This document shows, piece by piece, positions 6,843 through 14,563 of a stretch of DNA of 36,610 nt. Both the position numbers and the translations under genes were made by a program. The notes beneath the pieces were generated by a model. It was not told the DNA's origin, did not search any database, and was given only the letters and a program-made list of their open reading frames with translations. The DNA lies in assembly GCA_903885565.1 (NCBI GenBank), contig CAISJI010000019.1:1-36610 (forward strand). The letters run 5' to 3'. Source of the stretch: an uncultured Planctomycetaceae bacterium. GTDB lineage: Bacteria; Planctomycetota; Planctomycetia; Pirellulales; UBA1268. Positions within the stretch are counted from its first letter, which is position 1. Each line of letters begins with the position of its first letter.

Positions 6843-9521
6843 GTGGCGAACGGTGTGCTCTGGGCACCCAAGGCCGCGAGAGGGATGGCATCCACTACGC
6901 TCATCGATCTGGGGCAAATTGCCCAGAGGCTCAGCCTGCCAGTGGCAGGCGTTGAGTCTGTTGTTCGTCTGCTCGACGAAGGCAACACCGTTCCCTTCAT
7001 CACCCGCTACCGTCGCGATCAGACGGGTGGCCTGGATGAGGTGGAGATCCGCTCAATCGCGGAAGCAGTCAGCCGCGCCAGGCAACTGGCCGATCGGAAG
7101 CAGACTGTGTTGCGGACGATCAAGGGGCAGGGGAAGCTCAGCCCGGAGCTGGCCGAAAAAATCGAGACGGCTGTGACATCCAAACAGCTGGAGGATCTCT
7201 ATCTCCCTTTCAAGCCGCGCAAGCTCTCACTGGCGGAAGTCGCCCGCCAGCGGCGGTTGGAGCCGCTCGCGCGGGAGATTATCGCCGCCGATCCGCTGGC
7301 CGCCGAGATCGAGAAACGGGCCGCTGATTTTCTCGATCCCGATATTCAGGTGGCGACGGTGGCCGATGTGGTGCTGGGGGTCGGCCATATTATCGCTGAG
7401 GAATACAGCGAGCGGGCCGATGTCAGGCAGGTGCTCCGGGGCATCATCTCCAAGCAGGCGCACCTCAAGAGCCAGCGGGTGGCGGCCGAGGGTAAGGCCC
7501 TCTCCAAGGACGAAAAGCACTACCGCGACTACTTCAACTACTCCGAGCACATCCAGCGCATTCCCCCGCACAGGGCACTGGCCATCAATCGCGGGGAGCG
7601 GGCCCGGCTGCTCAAGGTGCGGATTGAAGTGCCGGTCGAGGAGATGCAGGCGGCCGCCGAGGGGCTGCTGGTGCCCCCCGATCATCCCCACGCTGATTTT
7701 CTCCGGGCCTGTGCCCGCGACTCCGTAACGCGCCTGATCCTGCCGAGTCTGGAGCGGGAAATCCGCCGGGAAATCACTGAGTATTGTGAATCCCATGCGG
7801 TGGAGGTCTTTGCCCGTAATCTCCGCAACCTGCTCCTGCAGCCCCCTGTGGCGGGGAAACGGGTGTTGGCGCTCGATCCGGGCTTCAAGAGCGGCTGCAA
7901 GGCTGTGGTGATCGACGAATGCGGCACACCGATCGCGCATGCCGTGCTGCATATTGTTGGCGCCAAGGAGAAGCGCGAGGCTGCTGCACAGAAGCTGCTC
8001 GAGATGGTCCAAACACATGCCTGCAGCGTCATCGCCGTTGGCAATGGCACGGCCGGCCGGGAAACCGAGACGCTGGTCAACGAACTGGTCGCTGGGCCGC
8101 TCAAGGAACTCGACATCGGGTATACAGTCGTCAATGAGGCGGGTGCCAGCGTCTATTCGACCAGTGCCTATGCCCGCGAGGAACTGCCGGGGCACGAGGC
8201 GGCGGTGCGGGGGGCGGTTTCGATCGGCAGGCGGCTGCAGGACCCGCTCTCGGAGCTGGTGAAGATCGAGCCGGCCAACATCGGCGTGGGGCTCTACCAG
8301 CACGATGTGAAGGCCCGCCACTTGCATGCCTCTCTCGATGCCGTGGTGGAGAGCTGCGTGAACTACGTGGGTGTCGATGCCAACACTGCCAGCCCCGCCC
8401 TGCTGCGGTATGTGTCGGGGATGAACCAGACCACGGCCAAGGGATTTCAGGAATGGCGTGCCAGCCGGGGGGCATTCACCTCCCGGAAGCAGTTTCTGGA
8501 GGTGCCTGGCTTTGGCGAATCGGCCTTTGTGCAGGCGGTCGGTTTTCTGAAGATCACCGGCGGCGAGAATCCGCTCGACTCCACCTGGATTCATCCGGAG
8601 AGTTATCCGATCGCCGAGAAGGTTCTGGAGCGTCTGGGGGGCAGTCCTGCAGATCTCGCCAATCGGCAGTCGGCCGAGGCCCTGGCAGAGAAGGCCACGC
8701 GGCTCGATCTCCGCGCGCTGGCGGATGAATTGGGAGTGGGGCGGCTGCTGCTGGGTGATATCGTCGAGCAACTGGCTCGGCCCGGCCGGGATCCTCGCGA
8801 GGATCTTCCCCAGCCATTTTTCAAGAAGGGTGTGCTCAAGCTCGAAGATCTGGAAGTGGGGATGGAGCTGCACGGCTCGGTGCTCAACGTCGTCGACTTC
8901 GGGGCCTTCGTCGATATCGGCCTGCACGACAGCGGCATGGTGCACATCAGCCATTTTTCCCAGAGCTATGTCCGCGATCCGCACGACTTCGTCAGCGTGG
9001 GGCAGATCGTGAAGGTGTGGGTTTTGGAATTGGACAAAACCAGGCGACGCGTGGCGCTCACGATGATTCAGCCAGGCACTCGCGAGGCTCCGCCCCGCCG
9101 TGGCCGCCGGCCTGCCGCTGACGCGGGGCAGCCTGCGGATGGAGGCGGGAGGCCGCAGGGAGTGCCCGCAGAAGGGGAAGGCTCACGCCGGCAGGGCGGC
9201 GGAAGGCGGCCACCGCAATCTCAAGGCGACCGACCACCGCGGCCCGCAGGCAGACGCGAGGAGGGCTCTTCGCAGGGCGGGCGTCCGTCGGGTGGACGTC
9301 CAGCAGGGGGCGGCCGACGCCCCAGCCCAGCGGCCCCGACGCCACGGGTGTATGAATCGCGCCCCCCCAAGCAGAAGGTGCCGATCTCCAAGGACATGCG
9401 CGAAGGGAAGGCACCGCTGCGCACGTTCGGCGATCTGAAGCAGTTTCTGGAAACCAAGCAGGAACCGCCGCCGTCCGCCAGCGATGCTGGAACGGCTCCG
9501 GACGCTCCCCCGGCGGGCTGA
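6843..9521 (+). CDS. tex: Tex family transcription accessory protein, S1 RNA-binding
   Basis: 892 residues, about 100-150 longer than typical Tex. The N-terminal helical module carries the family signature LLDEGNTVPFITRYRRDQTGGLDE (positions ~43-66). A YqgF/RNase H-like domain starts at about 339 (RVLALDPGFKSG). Helix-hairpin-helix DNA-binding repeats lie at about 513-576 (LLRYVSGMNQTTAKG and FLEVPGFGESAF). An S1 domain is at about 670-740 (VVDFGAFVDIGLHDSGMVH). Residues ~745-892 are a disordered Arg/Gly/Pro/Gln-rich tail. Tex binds nucleic acid and influences transcription and RNA turnover. GTG 6843 has GGAG 4 bases upstream; ATG 6885 (MASTTLID) is an alternative that loses no conserved sequence. 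Confidence 0.93.
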   Translation: MANGVLWAPKAARGMASTTLIDLGQIAQRLSLPVAGVESVVRLLDEGNTVPFITRYRRDQTGGLDEVEIRSIAEAVSRARQLADRKQTVLRTIKGQGKLSPELAEKIETAVTSKQLEDLYLPFKPRKLSLAEVARQRRLEPLAREIIAADPLAAEIEKRAADFLDPDIQVATVADVVLGVGHIIAEEYSERADVRQVLRGIISKQAHLKSQRVAAEGKALSKDEKHYRDYFNYSEHIQRIPPHRALAINRGERARLLKVRIEVPVEEMQAAAEGLLVPPDHPHADFLRACARDSVTRLILPSLEREIRREITEYCESHAVEVFARNLRNLLLQPPVAGKRVLALDPGFKSGCKAVVIDECGTPIAHAVLHIVGAKEKREAAAQKLLEMVQTHACSVIAVGNGTAGRETETLVNELVAGPLKELDIGYTVVNEAGASVYSTSAYAREELPGHEAAVRGAVSIGRRLQDPLSELVKIEPANIGVGLYQHDVKARHLHASLDAVVESCVNYVGVDANTASPALLRYVSGMNQTTAKGFQEWRASRGAFTSRKQFLEVPGFGESAFVQAVGFLKITGGENPLDSTWIHPESYPIAEKVLERLGGSPADLANRQSAEALAEKATRLDLRALADELGVGRLLLGDIVEQLARPGRDPREDLPQPFFKKGVLKLEDLEVGMELHGSVLNVVDFGAFVDIGLHDSGMVHISHFSQSYVRDPHDFVSVGQIVKVWVLELDKTRRRVALTMIQPGTREAPPRRGRRPAADAGQPADGGGRPQGVPAEGEGSRRQGGGRRPPQSQGDRPPRPAGRREEGSSQGGRPSGGRPAGGGRRPSPAAPTPRVYESRPPKQKVPISKDMREGKAPLRTFGDLKQFLETKQEPPPSASDAGTAPDAPPAG

Positions 9522-9568
9522 GGGCGCATCCGGGATACCTGGTAGCGACGATCGGGTAGATCCATCGA

Positions 9569-9660
9569 GCGCTGGAGGCGGAGGGGTCGGCGAACGCTTG
9601 AGGAGCGCAAGCGACGAAACTTTTGCCGCCCCGAAGCCGAAGCTCCACGGAAGTCGGATG
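9569..9660 (-). repeat. Dispersed repeat family C, copy C1
   Basis: On the minus strand this reads CCGTGGAGC...GGCAAAAGTTTCGTCGC, then TGCGCTCCTCAAGCGTTCGCCGA. It matches the copy at 25262-25344 over about 80 bases. The 38-base core (9569-9606) is identical to the other copies for its first 21 bases and then diverges by point changes. It lies in the gap between the convergent tex and infA genes. The remainder of that gap (to 9783) shows no gene. Confidence 0.6.
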
Positions 9661-9783
9661 CGCTATCAGGCCTCCGCCGATGAGCGGCCCAGCTTGAGGG
9701 CGCAGCTACCCGCCTTTGGCCGAAGCTAAAAACTCGCGCTGCTACAAGGGCCTACGAAGAGGACACGGACGCGGCTGAACGAT

Positions 9784-10005
9784 TTAACGTTCGCGAAACG
9801 TGATCCGGCCTTTGGTGAGGTCGTAGGGGGAGAGTTCGACCTTCACTTTGTCGCCCGGGACAATGCGGATGAAATTCTTCCGCATTTTGCCCGCGACATG
9901 GGCATTCACGATGTGGCCACCGGAAATCTGGACGCGGAAGCGGGTGTTGGCCAGGGCCTGGGTGACAACCCCCTCCACTTCAAGAGCCTGTTCTTTTTCC
10001 GGCAT
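9784..10005 (-). CDS. infA: Translation initiation factor IF-1
   Basis: 73 residues, the standard IF-1 length: a single OB-fold of the S1 type that binds the 30S A site during initiation. Typical motifs are [34 protein letters not shown] and [21 protein letters not shown] ribosome site AAAGGGA lies about 3 bases before ATG 10005. It sits ~120 bases downstream of prfB on the same strand, so two translation factors are neighbours. Its stop faces tex convergently across a repeat-containing gap. Confidence 0.96.
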   Translation of the reverse strand: MPEKEQALEVEGVVTQALANTRFRVQISGGHIVNAHVAGKMRKNFIRIVPGDKVKVELSPYDLTKGRITFRER

Positions 10006-10124
10006 AAGTTCCCTTTAAGACACAACGAGGAAACCCTGAATGTACCCCGGTGACAGGCCACCGTCCAGCCGATCGGGGCAACCTCCCGTGGGGGGCGGCA
10101 GGGAACGACCCAAAAACCCCAGGT

Positions 10125-11253
10125 TTAGGTGTCGTCGGCGGCAGCTTGGGGGGCCGATCCGGAGGCCTTCCACTTGAGATAGGAATCGAGGAAGCCGTCC
10201 AGATTCCCGTCGAGCACACTCTGGAAACTGCCCACATAATGCCCGGTGCGCTGATCCTTGACCCGTTGGTCGGGGTGGAGGAAGTAGTTGCGGATCTGCG
10301 AGCCAAAGCCTGTTTTTGGCTGCAGTTTGTAGCGGGCGAGTTGCTCGGCCTCCTGCTTCTCCTCGTTCATGCGGGCGATTCTGGCCCGCAGCATTTTGAT
10401 CGCGGTGGCCCGGTTTTTATGCTGGCTGCGCTCGCTTTGGCACTGCACGACGATGCCGGTGGGGAAGTGCGTGAGGCGGATGGCGCTGGAGGTTTTGTTG
10501 ACGTGCTGCCCGCCGGCGCCGCTGGCCCGAAAGACGTCCTCGCGGATATCCTCGTCGCGGATTTCGACCTCGGTATCGTCGTCGGCGATTTCCGGCGAGA
10601 CGTCGACGGCCGCAAAGCTCGTCTGCCGTTTTCCTTCGGCATTGAACGGACTGATCCGAACCAGCCGGTGGATGCCGGTTTCCCCCTTGAGATAGCCATA
10701 GGCCCACGGGCCCCGGATGGCCACGCTGGCGCTCTGGATGCCCGCCACGGCATCGTCCTGCCGGTCGAGGATTTCCACGGTGAACTCGCGCTTGGAGGCC
10801 CAAGCGGAATACATGCGCAGGAGCATCTCCGCCCAGTCGTTGGCATCGGTGCCGCCATCCCGGGCGTTGATCGAGACGATGGCGTCAAAGGAGTCGTAAG
10901 GCCCGGAAAGCAGCGACGCCAGTTCCAGCGCCCCCACCATCAGTTCCATGCGGTCTGCTTCGCGAATCAGCTCAGATTCAAGCGATCCATCCTCGCGGGC
11001 GAGTTCTTCCAGAGCCTCCAAATCGGCGCTGGTGGCCAGAGCCTCGTCCAGCGGCTTGAGGATCGTGTTGATGCTCTTGAGCGAAGCAACCGTCGCCTGT
11101 GCCTTCTCGGAATTGCCCCAGAAATCGGGCTGCCCCATGGCATCCTCGATCAGCTGAACCTTCTGCTTGCGTCCTGCCCAGTCAAAGAGAGTCTCGGAGT
11201 TGGAGGAGGCGGGCCCGGATCGTTTCAGAGCGGTTGAAGAGGGCGGTATCCAT
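10125..11253 (-). CDS. prfB: Peptide chain release factor 2, programmed +1 frameshift
   Basis: RF2 recognises UGA and UAA and triggers peptide release. The gene is in two frames. ATG 11253 opens a 23-codon leader MDTALFNRSETIRARLLQLR plus DSL, ending in CTT TGA C (11187-11181). Slipping +1 over the T at 11184 reads GAC and continues DWAGRKQKVQLIEDAMGQPDFW into the main frame to 10125, about 375 residues in total. The leader and junction align with E. coli RF2 (known family feature). The catalytic GGQ is in GAGGQHVNKTSSAIR. GAAGG lies 5 bases before ATG 11253. The AGGGGG stimulator found upstream of the E. coli slip site is not seen. An annotation starting at 11138 would miss the true N-terminus. 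Confidence 0.93.
11181..11187 (-). promoter_or_regulatory. Programmed +1 ribosomal frameshift site (CTTTGAC)
   Basis: The heptamer CTT TGA C is the classical RF2 autoregulatory slip site. When RF2 is scarce, slow reading of the in-frame UGA lets peptidyl-tRNA-Leu slip from CUU to UUU. The zero frame ends here and the long frame begins at GAC (11183). The codons just upstream (CTC CGA GAC TCT) contain no anti-anti-SD G-run. Confidence 0.9.
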
Positions 11254-11420
11254 GAAAACCTTCAGCAGACGGAGTCGACTCGGTGCGGGTGAGAGCTGAG
11301 CCACAAGTGGTGGCGCCACGCCAGCATATCGTAGCAGGTTGCAGGAGAGGAGCCTGCTTGCGTGCCGGGGTGTTTCCACCGGCCGACTTCGTCGCCTGGC
11401 TGTCAGCAGAGATCATTTCT
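11254..11420. other. Leader/promoter region of prfB
   Basis: No gene seen. A hairpin AGCAGG/CCTGCT lies near 11333-11358. On the minus strand TGCTACGAT (around 11330) resembles an extended -10 for prfB, without a good -35. A short stretch reading GGTGGAAACACCCCGG on the minus strand (around 11376-11391) resembles the second hairpin of the three-hairpin element and may be another decayed piece. Confidence 0.3.
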
Positions 11421-11564
11421 CTTAACTGGCTGTGGAAAAAGCCATCCATGGCCCTCTGGATGGAAGACAGTCCACGACGTCGACCGCAGGAAACGCCGAG
11501 GGTTTCCTAGGTCGACTGGCATCGCATCCAGCGATGACGCACTTTATCCACAGCCTGCTAGGCG
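11421..11564 (-). repeat. Three-hairpin dispersed element, copy A
   Basis: Read on the minus strand, the element starts AGCAGGCTGTGGA and ends TTCCACAGCCAGTTAAG, so its ends form a 9-bp inverted repeat GGCTGTGGA/TCCACAGCC. Inside are three hairpins. The first is CATCGC-TGGAT-GCGATG. The second is GTCGACC..GGAAAC-CCTCGGC-GTTTCC..GGTCGAC. The third is GTGGA..CCATCC-AGAGGGCCAT-GGATGG..TCCAC. Copy B at 24857-24981 has the same order. Copy A abuts the 3' end of the peroxidase remnant, whose frame runs directly into the element. Confidence 0.7.
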
Positions 11565-11925
11565 TCGCCAGAGCCACGCTCGCGCGGAAGTTCCCGAGAT
11601 CGAGGCCGGTGAAGCGATAGTTGCCTTGAGCATCGCTGAGGGTCGTCGCCACCGTGCTTCCTGCGGCGTCCAGCAGCGTTACCGTGGCTCCCGCCACTCC
11701 CCGCTCCACGGACTGCCGCCGGCTGTCGGCGTTGCCGTCGGAAAACACCGTGCCGCCGATCGAGGCGTGGAAGAAAAAGACGTTGGGCTGCAGGTTGGTG
11801 GTGTGGGTGTTGCGGGCGATGATGTCGGCCAGCGTCGTTTTCTGGATCTCGGCGACGGTTCCCGCCGGCAGCACATTCTGATACCAGAAGCGATCGCCGT
11901 CTGAAAAAAGTCGGGCCGACTTTTT
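11565..11925 (-). pseudogene. Fragment of heme peroxidase with SdrD-B/Cna-B domain
   Basis: The minus-strand frame reads LFSDGDRFWYQN, then LPAGTVAEIQKTTLADIIARNT and NLQPNVFFF, the C-terminal signature of animal-type heme peroxidases. It continues into an SdrD B-like/Cna-B beta-sandwich: GGTVFSDGNADSRRQ, GVAGATVTLLDAAGS and TLSDAQGNYRFTGLDLGNF. There is no start codon or catalytic heme domain. Upstream the frame meets the dprA 3' end, and downstream it runs into repeat copy A. Intact relatives in planctomycetes are large secreted proteins. This is therefore a remnant left after loss of most of the gene. A functional role for the piece is unlikely. Confidence 0.7.
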
Positions 11926-11935
11926 AAAGCGGCGC

Positions 11936-13063
11936 TTACGTGCGCTGCACGCGATTGCCGGGCACGCGGCGCACCAGCCGGCGCATCTCCAGCACGCTCA
12001 GTGTGGCCAGCACCCGGGATGTCTCCAGACCACAGGCAGCGACGACGTCGTCGATATTGGTGGCCGTGCTGCTGCCGGCGGGGCCGACGCCGTCGAGCAC
12101 ACGCCGCTCTGTTTCGTCGAGCTGCAGTTCGGCCGGATGCTGCACGCTTTGGCCGGCGGAGCTCACGGCGGTTTCGAACAGCGGCCCGAGTTCCTCCAGA
12201 ATGTCATCGACCCGCCCCACCAGCGTGGCGCCGTCGCGGATCAAATCATGACAGCCCTGCGACAGCCGGCAGTCGATCGGGCCGGGCACAGCAAAGACAT
12301 CCCGCCCCTGCTCCAGCGCCAGCCGGGCGGTGATCAGGGCCCCCGAGCGGTCTGAGGCCTGGACGACCACCGTGCCCAGCGAGAGCCCAGCCACGATTCG
12401 ATTGCGCTGTGGAAACGCGCCGGGGAAGGGGGGCAAGAGCGGGGGAGCTTCGCTGATCACCGCGCCGTGCTCAGCGACCTGGGCCGCGAGGCGGTCGTGT
12501 TCCGGGGGATAGATGTTGAGCACGCCACTGCCGAGAACGGCAATCGTGCGGCCGCCGGCGGCGAGCGCGCCTTTATGAGCGGCGGCATCGATGCCGCGGG
12601 CCAGCCCGCTCACCACCGTGTAGCCAGCCCGGGAGAGGCCTTCCCCCAGCTGCTCTGCCACTTTCAGGCCATAGGCCGTGGCATGCCGGGCCCCGACCAC
12701 CGCCACCGCCAACGCATCGCAGGGGAGGAGCGATCCGCGCACAAAGAGCAGATGGGGCGGATCGGGAATCCGGGCAAGCAGGCCCGGATACCCTTCCTCC
12801 CCCTCCAGCAGGATGCCGATCGCATCCCGCTGGCACTGCGCCACCACGGCTTGGGCCGCGGAGATGCCAGCCTCTTCCGCCATAAGATCGGTGAGCTGTT
12901 TTCCCATGCGCCCCACCTGCCGCAGCTCTGCGGGGCTCGCGGCGAACACCCCCTCTGGGCTGCCAAATTTTTGCAGCAGCATTTTTCGCAGCCGCGAGCC
13001 GAGGCCCGGCATGCAGGCCAGCCTCACATGCGCCAGAAATTGTTCGCTGTCAGGATCGATCAT
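11936..13063 (-). CDS. dprA: DNA processing protein DprA
   Basis: About 375 residues. An N-terminal SAM-like helical domain (CMPGLGSRLRKMLLQKFGS) is followed by the Rossmann-type DprA core. Core motifs are VVGARHATAYG, VVSGLARGIDAAAH, AVLGSGVLNIYPPEH and NRIVAGLSLGTVVVQA. The C-terminal ~60 residues form a winged-helix-like segment (ETERRVLDGVGPAGSSTATNIDDV). DprA loads RecA on incoming single strands during natural transformation. ATG 13063 (MIDPDSEQF) is taken as the start; GTG 13108 would add 15 residues. Neither has a good ribosome site. No other competence gene is in the window. Confidence 0.93.
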   Translation of the reverse strand: MIDPDSEQFLAHVRLACMPGLGSRLRKMLLQKFGSPEGVFAASPAELRQVGRMGKQLTDLMAEEAGISAAQAVVAQCQRDAIGILLEGEEGYPGLLARIPDPPHLLFVRGSLLPCDALAVAVVGARHATAYGLKVAEQLGEGLSRAGYTVVSGLARGIDAAAHKGALAAGGRTIAVLGSGVLNIYPPEHDRLAAQVAEHGAVISEAPPLLPPFPGAFPQRNRIVAGLSLGTVVVQASDRSGALITARLALEQGRDVFAVPGPIDCRLSQGCHDLIRDGATLVGRVDDILEELGPLFETAVSSAGQSVQHPAELQLDETERRVLDGVGPAGSSTATNIDDVVAACGLETSRVLATLSVLEMRRLVRRVPGNRVQRT

Positions 13064-13187
13064 GAGGGCAGCCCGGAGCAGGGGAGCGAGGGGATAAACG
13101 CCAGCCACGCGAATGGTGAACGGACGTTCAGTATCAGGTCTCCCGTAGCGGCGGTCAAGTCGCCACTCGGCGCTTGATTACGCGTGC

Positions 13188-13583
13188 TTACCCAGCCTGA
13201 ACCTTCAGTTCGGCGAGATGCTGGGCGGTGCCCACCAGCCGGTCCCAGTTGCGTTCCACGTAGTCTGGCGGGCCGCCGATTTGGGCCACCACCTCAGCCA
13301 CCTGCTCGGTGGGGACCATTTCAATGGCATCCCAGGGGCAAACCTTCAGGTCGTAGGGATTGGTCTTCTTGCCCGGAATGTGAACGCAAACCTCACATCC
13401 CACGCAGCGCTCGACGTCGATCTCACACCAACTCTGCAGGTTGTGAAACTGGTCGTACTGCTGCACCTTGTTGATGCAATCGACCGGGCAGACCTCCAAA
13501 CAGGCCTCGCAGCCGGTGCAGTTGTCGGCCGTGATCACGGCCAGTTCTTTGGGAAGCTTTTTGCGAGGTCCTTGCTTGGCCAT
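13188..13583 (-). CDS. Ferredoxin-like 2x[4Fe-4S] protein
   Basis: 131 residues, probably a cytoplasmic electron carrier. The first cluster motif is CTGCEACLEVCPVDC (Cys22, 25, 28, 32). The second uses Cys59, 62 and 65 (CVGCEVC) with the closing Cys81 in KVCPWDA. An insert of about 15 residues (HIPGKKTNPYDLK) separates the third and fourth ligands. In ordinary bacterial ferredoxins only three residues lie there, so the second site has a long loop. Extra cysteines at 36 and 52 are present. A ~45-residue C-terminal helical tail follows. The gene lies between dprA and a sulfotransferase on the same strand; no redox partner is adjacent. Confidence 0.88.
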   Translation of the reverse strand: MAKQGPRKKLPKELAVITADNCTGCEACLEVCPVDCINKVQQYDQFHNLQSWCEIDVERCVGCEVCVHIPGKKTNPYDLKVCPWDAIEMVPTEQVAEVVAQIGGPPDYVERNWDRLVGTAQHLAELKVQAG

Positions 13584-13614
13584 GGTGTGTCAATCGGCTG
13601 GCGGTGGGGAAATC

Positions 13615-14436
13615 TCAAGCGGCCGCAGAGCCCTCATCGTAGTCGCCAGAACCGCTCCGGCCAAATTGAGCCTGCCGCCGGGCCGCTGGGCCCCTGTTCT
13701 GGCCGGAGTCGGGCTCGGGGACCGGGCTGACGGGGGCGACTGGCAGCGAGGCAAACCCGTCAAAACAATAGCCGAAGCGGGCTATGTCGGCAGCAAAATA
13801 GCCTCCCACCTCATCGGCGAGGCGATCGCTGTAGTAGCTGCGATAATCGGCATGGACGGTGCTGTTGAGCCGCGGCAGCCGCACGGTCGTGCCGATCCTG
13901 CGACAGACCTGGGCAAAGTCGGCGTCGAGCGTTTCAAAGCGACCGACGAAATCAACCAGCAACCGGCCGTCGGCGTCAGTCAGCATGGCACTCTGGGAGA
14001 TCTTGCCGCGGCCGATCTCGTAGTGGGCGTACTGCTCAAACGAGCCGAGTTGGCCGGCACGCCGGTTGCGATGGTGGCTCTGGGTGCGCACCACGAAATG
14101 GTAGTGCGAGACGAGCAGATCCCAGGGGTTGCGCACGAAGCTGAATTTGAACAGATCGGCAAAGACCGCCGGCGGGAGTTCCCGCTTCAGAATCCAGGCC
14201 GGGGTGTGAAGCCGGAATTTTTTGAGCTGATATGGGGCGTAGTGGTTGACATTGATGCCGATCGCCTTGAGGAGCCGGTTGCCCCAGTAATGATCGATCG
14301 GCGTGCCGTAGCGGCAGCCGAGCGTGCGGCTGATGCTCACCCCCGCGACCTTGGGGATATGGATGTAGGCGAAGCGGTGGGAATGGGAGATGAGCATGGC
14401 ATTGGGCTCTGGAACGTTGCCTGCCGCCGCCTCCAT
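13615..14436 (-). CDS. Sulfotransferase family 2-like protein
   Basis: About 273 residues. The 5'-phosphosulfate loop appears as YIHIPKVAGVSIS, close to the family HIPKTAGTS with Val for Thr. The 3'-phosphate binding segment is FVRNPWDLLVSHYHF. These fit PAPS-dependent sulfotransferases that sulfate glycans or other surface polymers. The C-terminal ~40 residues are Pro/Gly/Arg-rich and look disordered. The start is uncertain: ATG 14436 is used here, ATG 14397 (MLISHSHRF) lies just before the fold, and TTG 14529 would be the longest. Sulfotransferases are common in planctomycetes, which also carry many sulfatases (general knowledge). Confidence 0.8.
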   Translation of the reverse strand: MEAAAGNVPEPNAMLISHSHRFAYIHIPKVAGVSISRTLGCRYGTPIDHYWGNRLLKAIGINVNHYAPYQLKKFRLHTPAWILKRELPPAVFADLFKFSFVRNPWDLLVSHYHFVVRTQSHHRNRRAGQLGSFEQYAHYEIGRGKISQSAMLTDADGRLLVDFVGRFETLDADFAQVCRRIGTTVRLPRLNSTVHADYRSYYSDRLADEVGGYFAADIARFGYCFDGFASLPVAPVSPVPEPDSGQNRGPAARRQAQFGRSGSGDYDEGSAAA

Positions 14437-14563
14437 GACGGCGGATCGTGGGAGCGGAGTGTGCCGATCTGGAAACCTTGCAGCAAGGGAAGTTTTCGCA
14501 GTCCCCAGACAACCCAGATTCCGCAACAAGTGGCGGCCTCGCCCCCGGCCAACCGCCCGCCAG

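Noticed and set aside
7227..8984. Long open frame on the minus strand across tex (585 codons)
   Set aside because: It is fully antisense to tex, His/Gln/Arg-rich, with no domain or ribosome site; high GC content commonly leaves such frames open.
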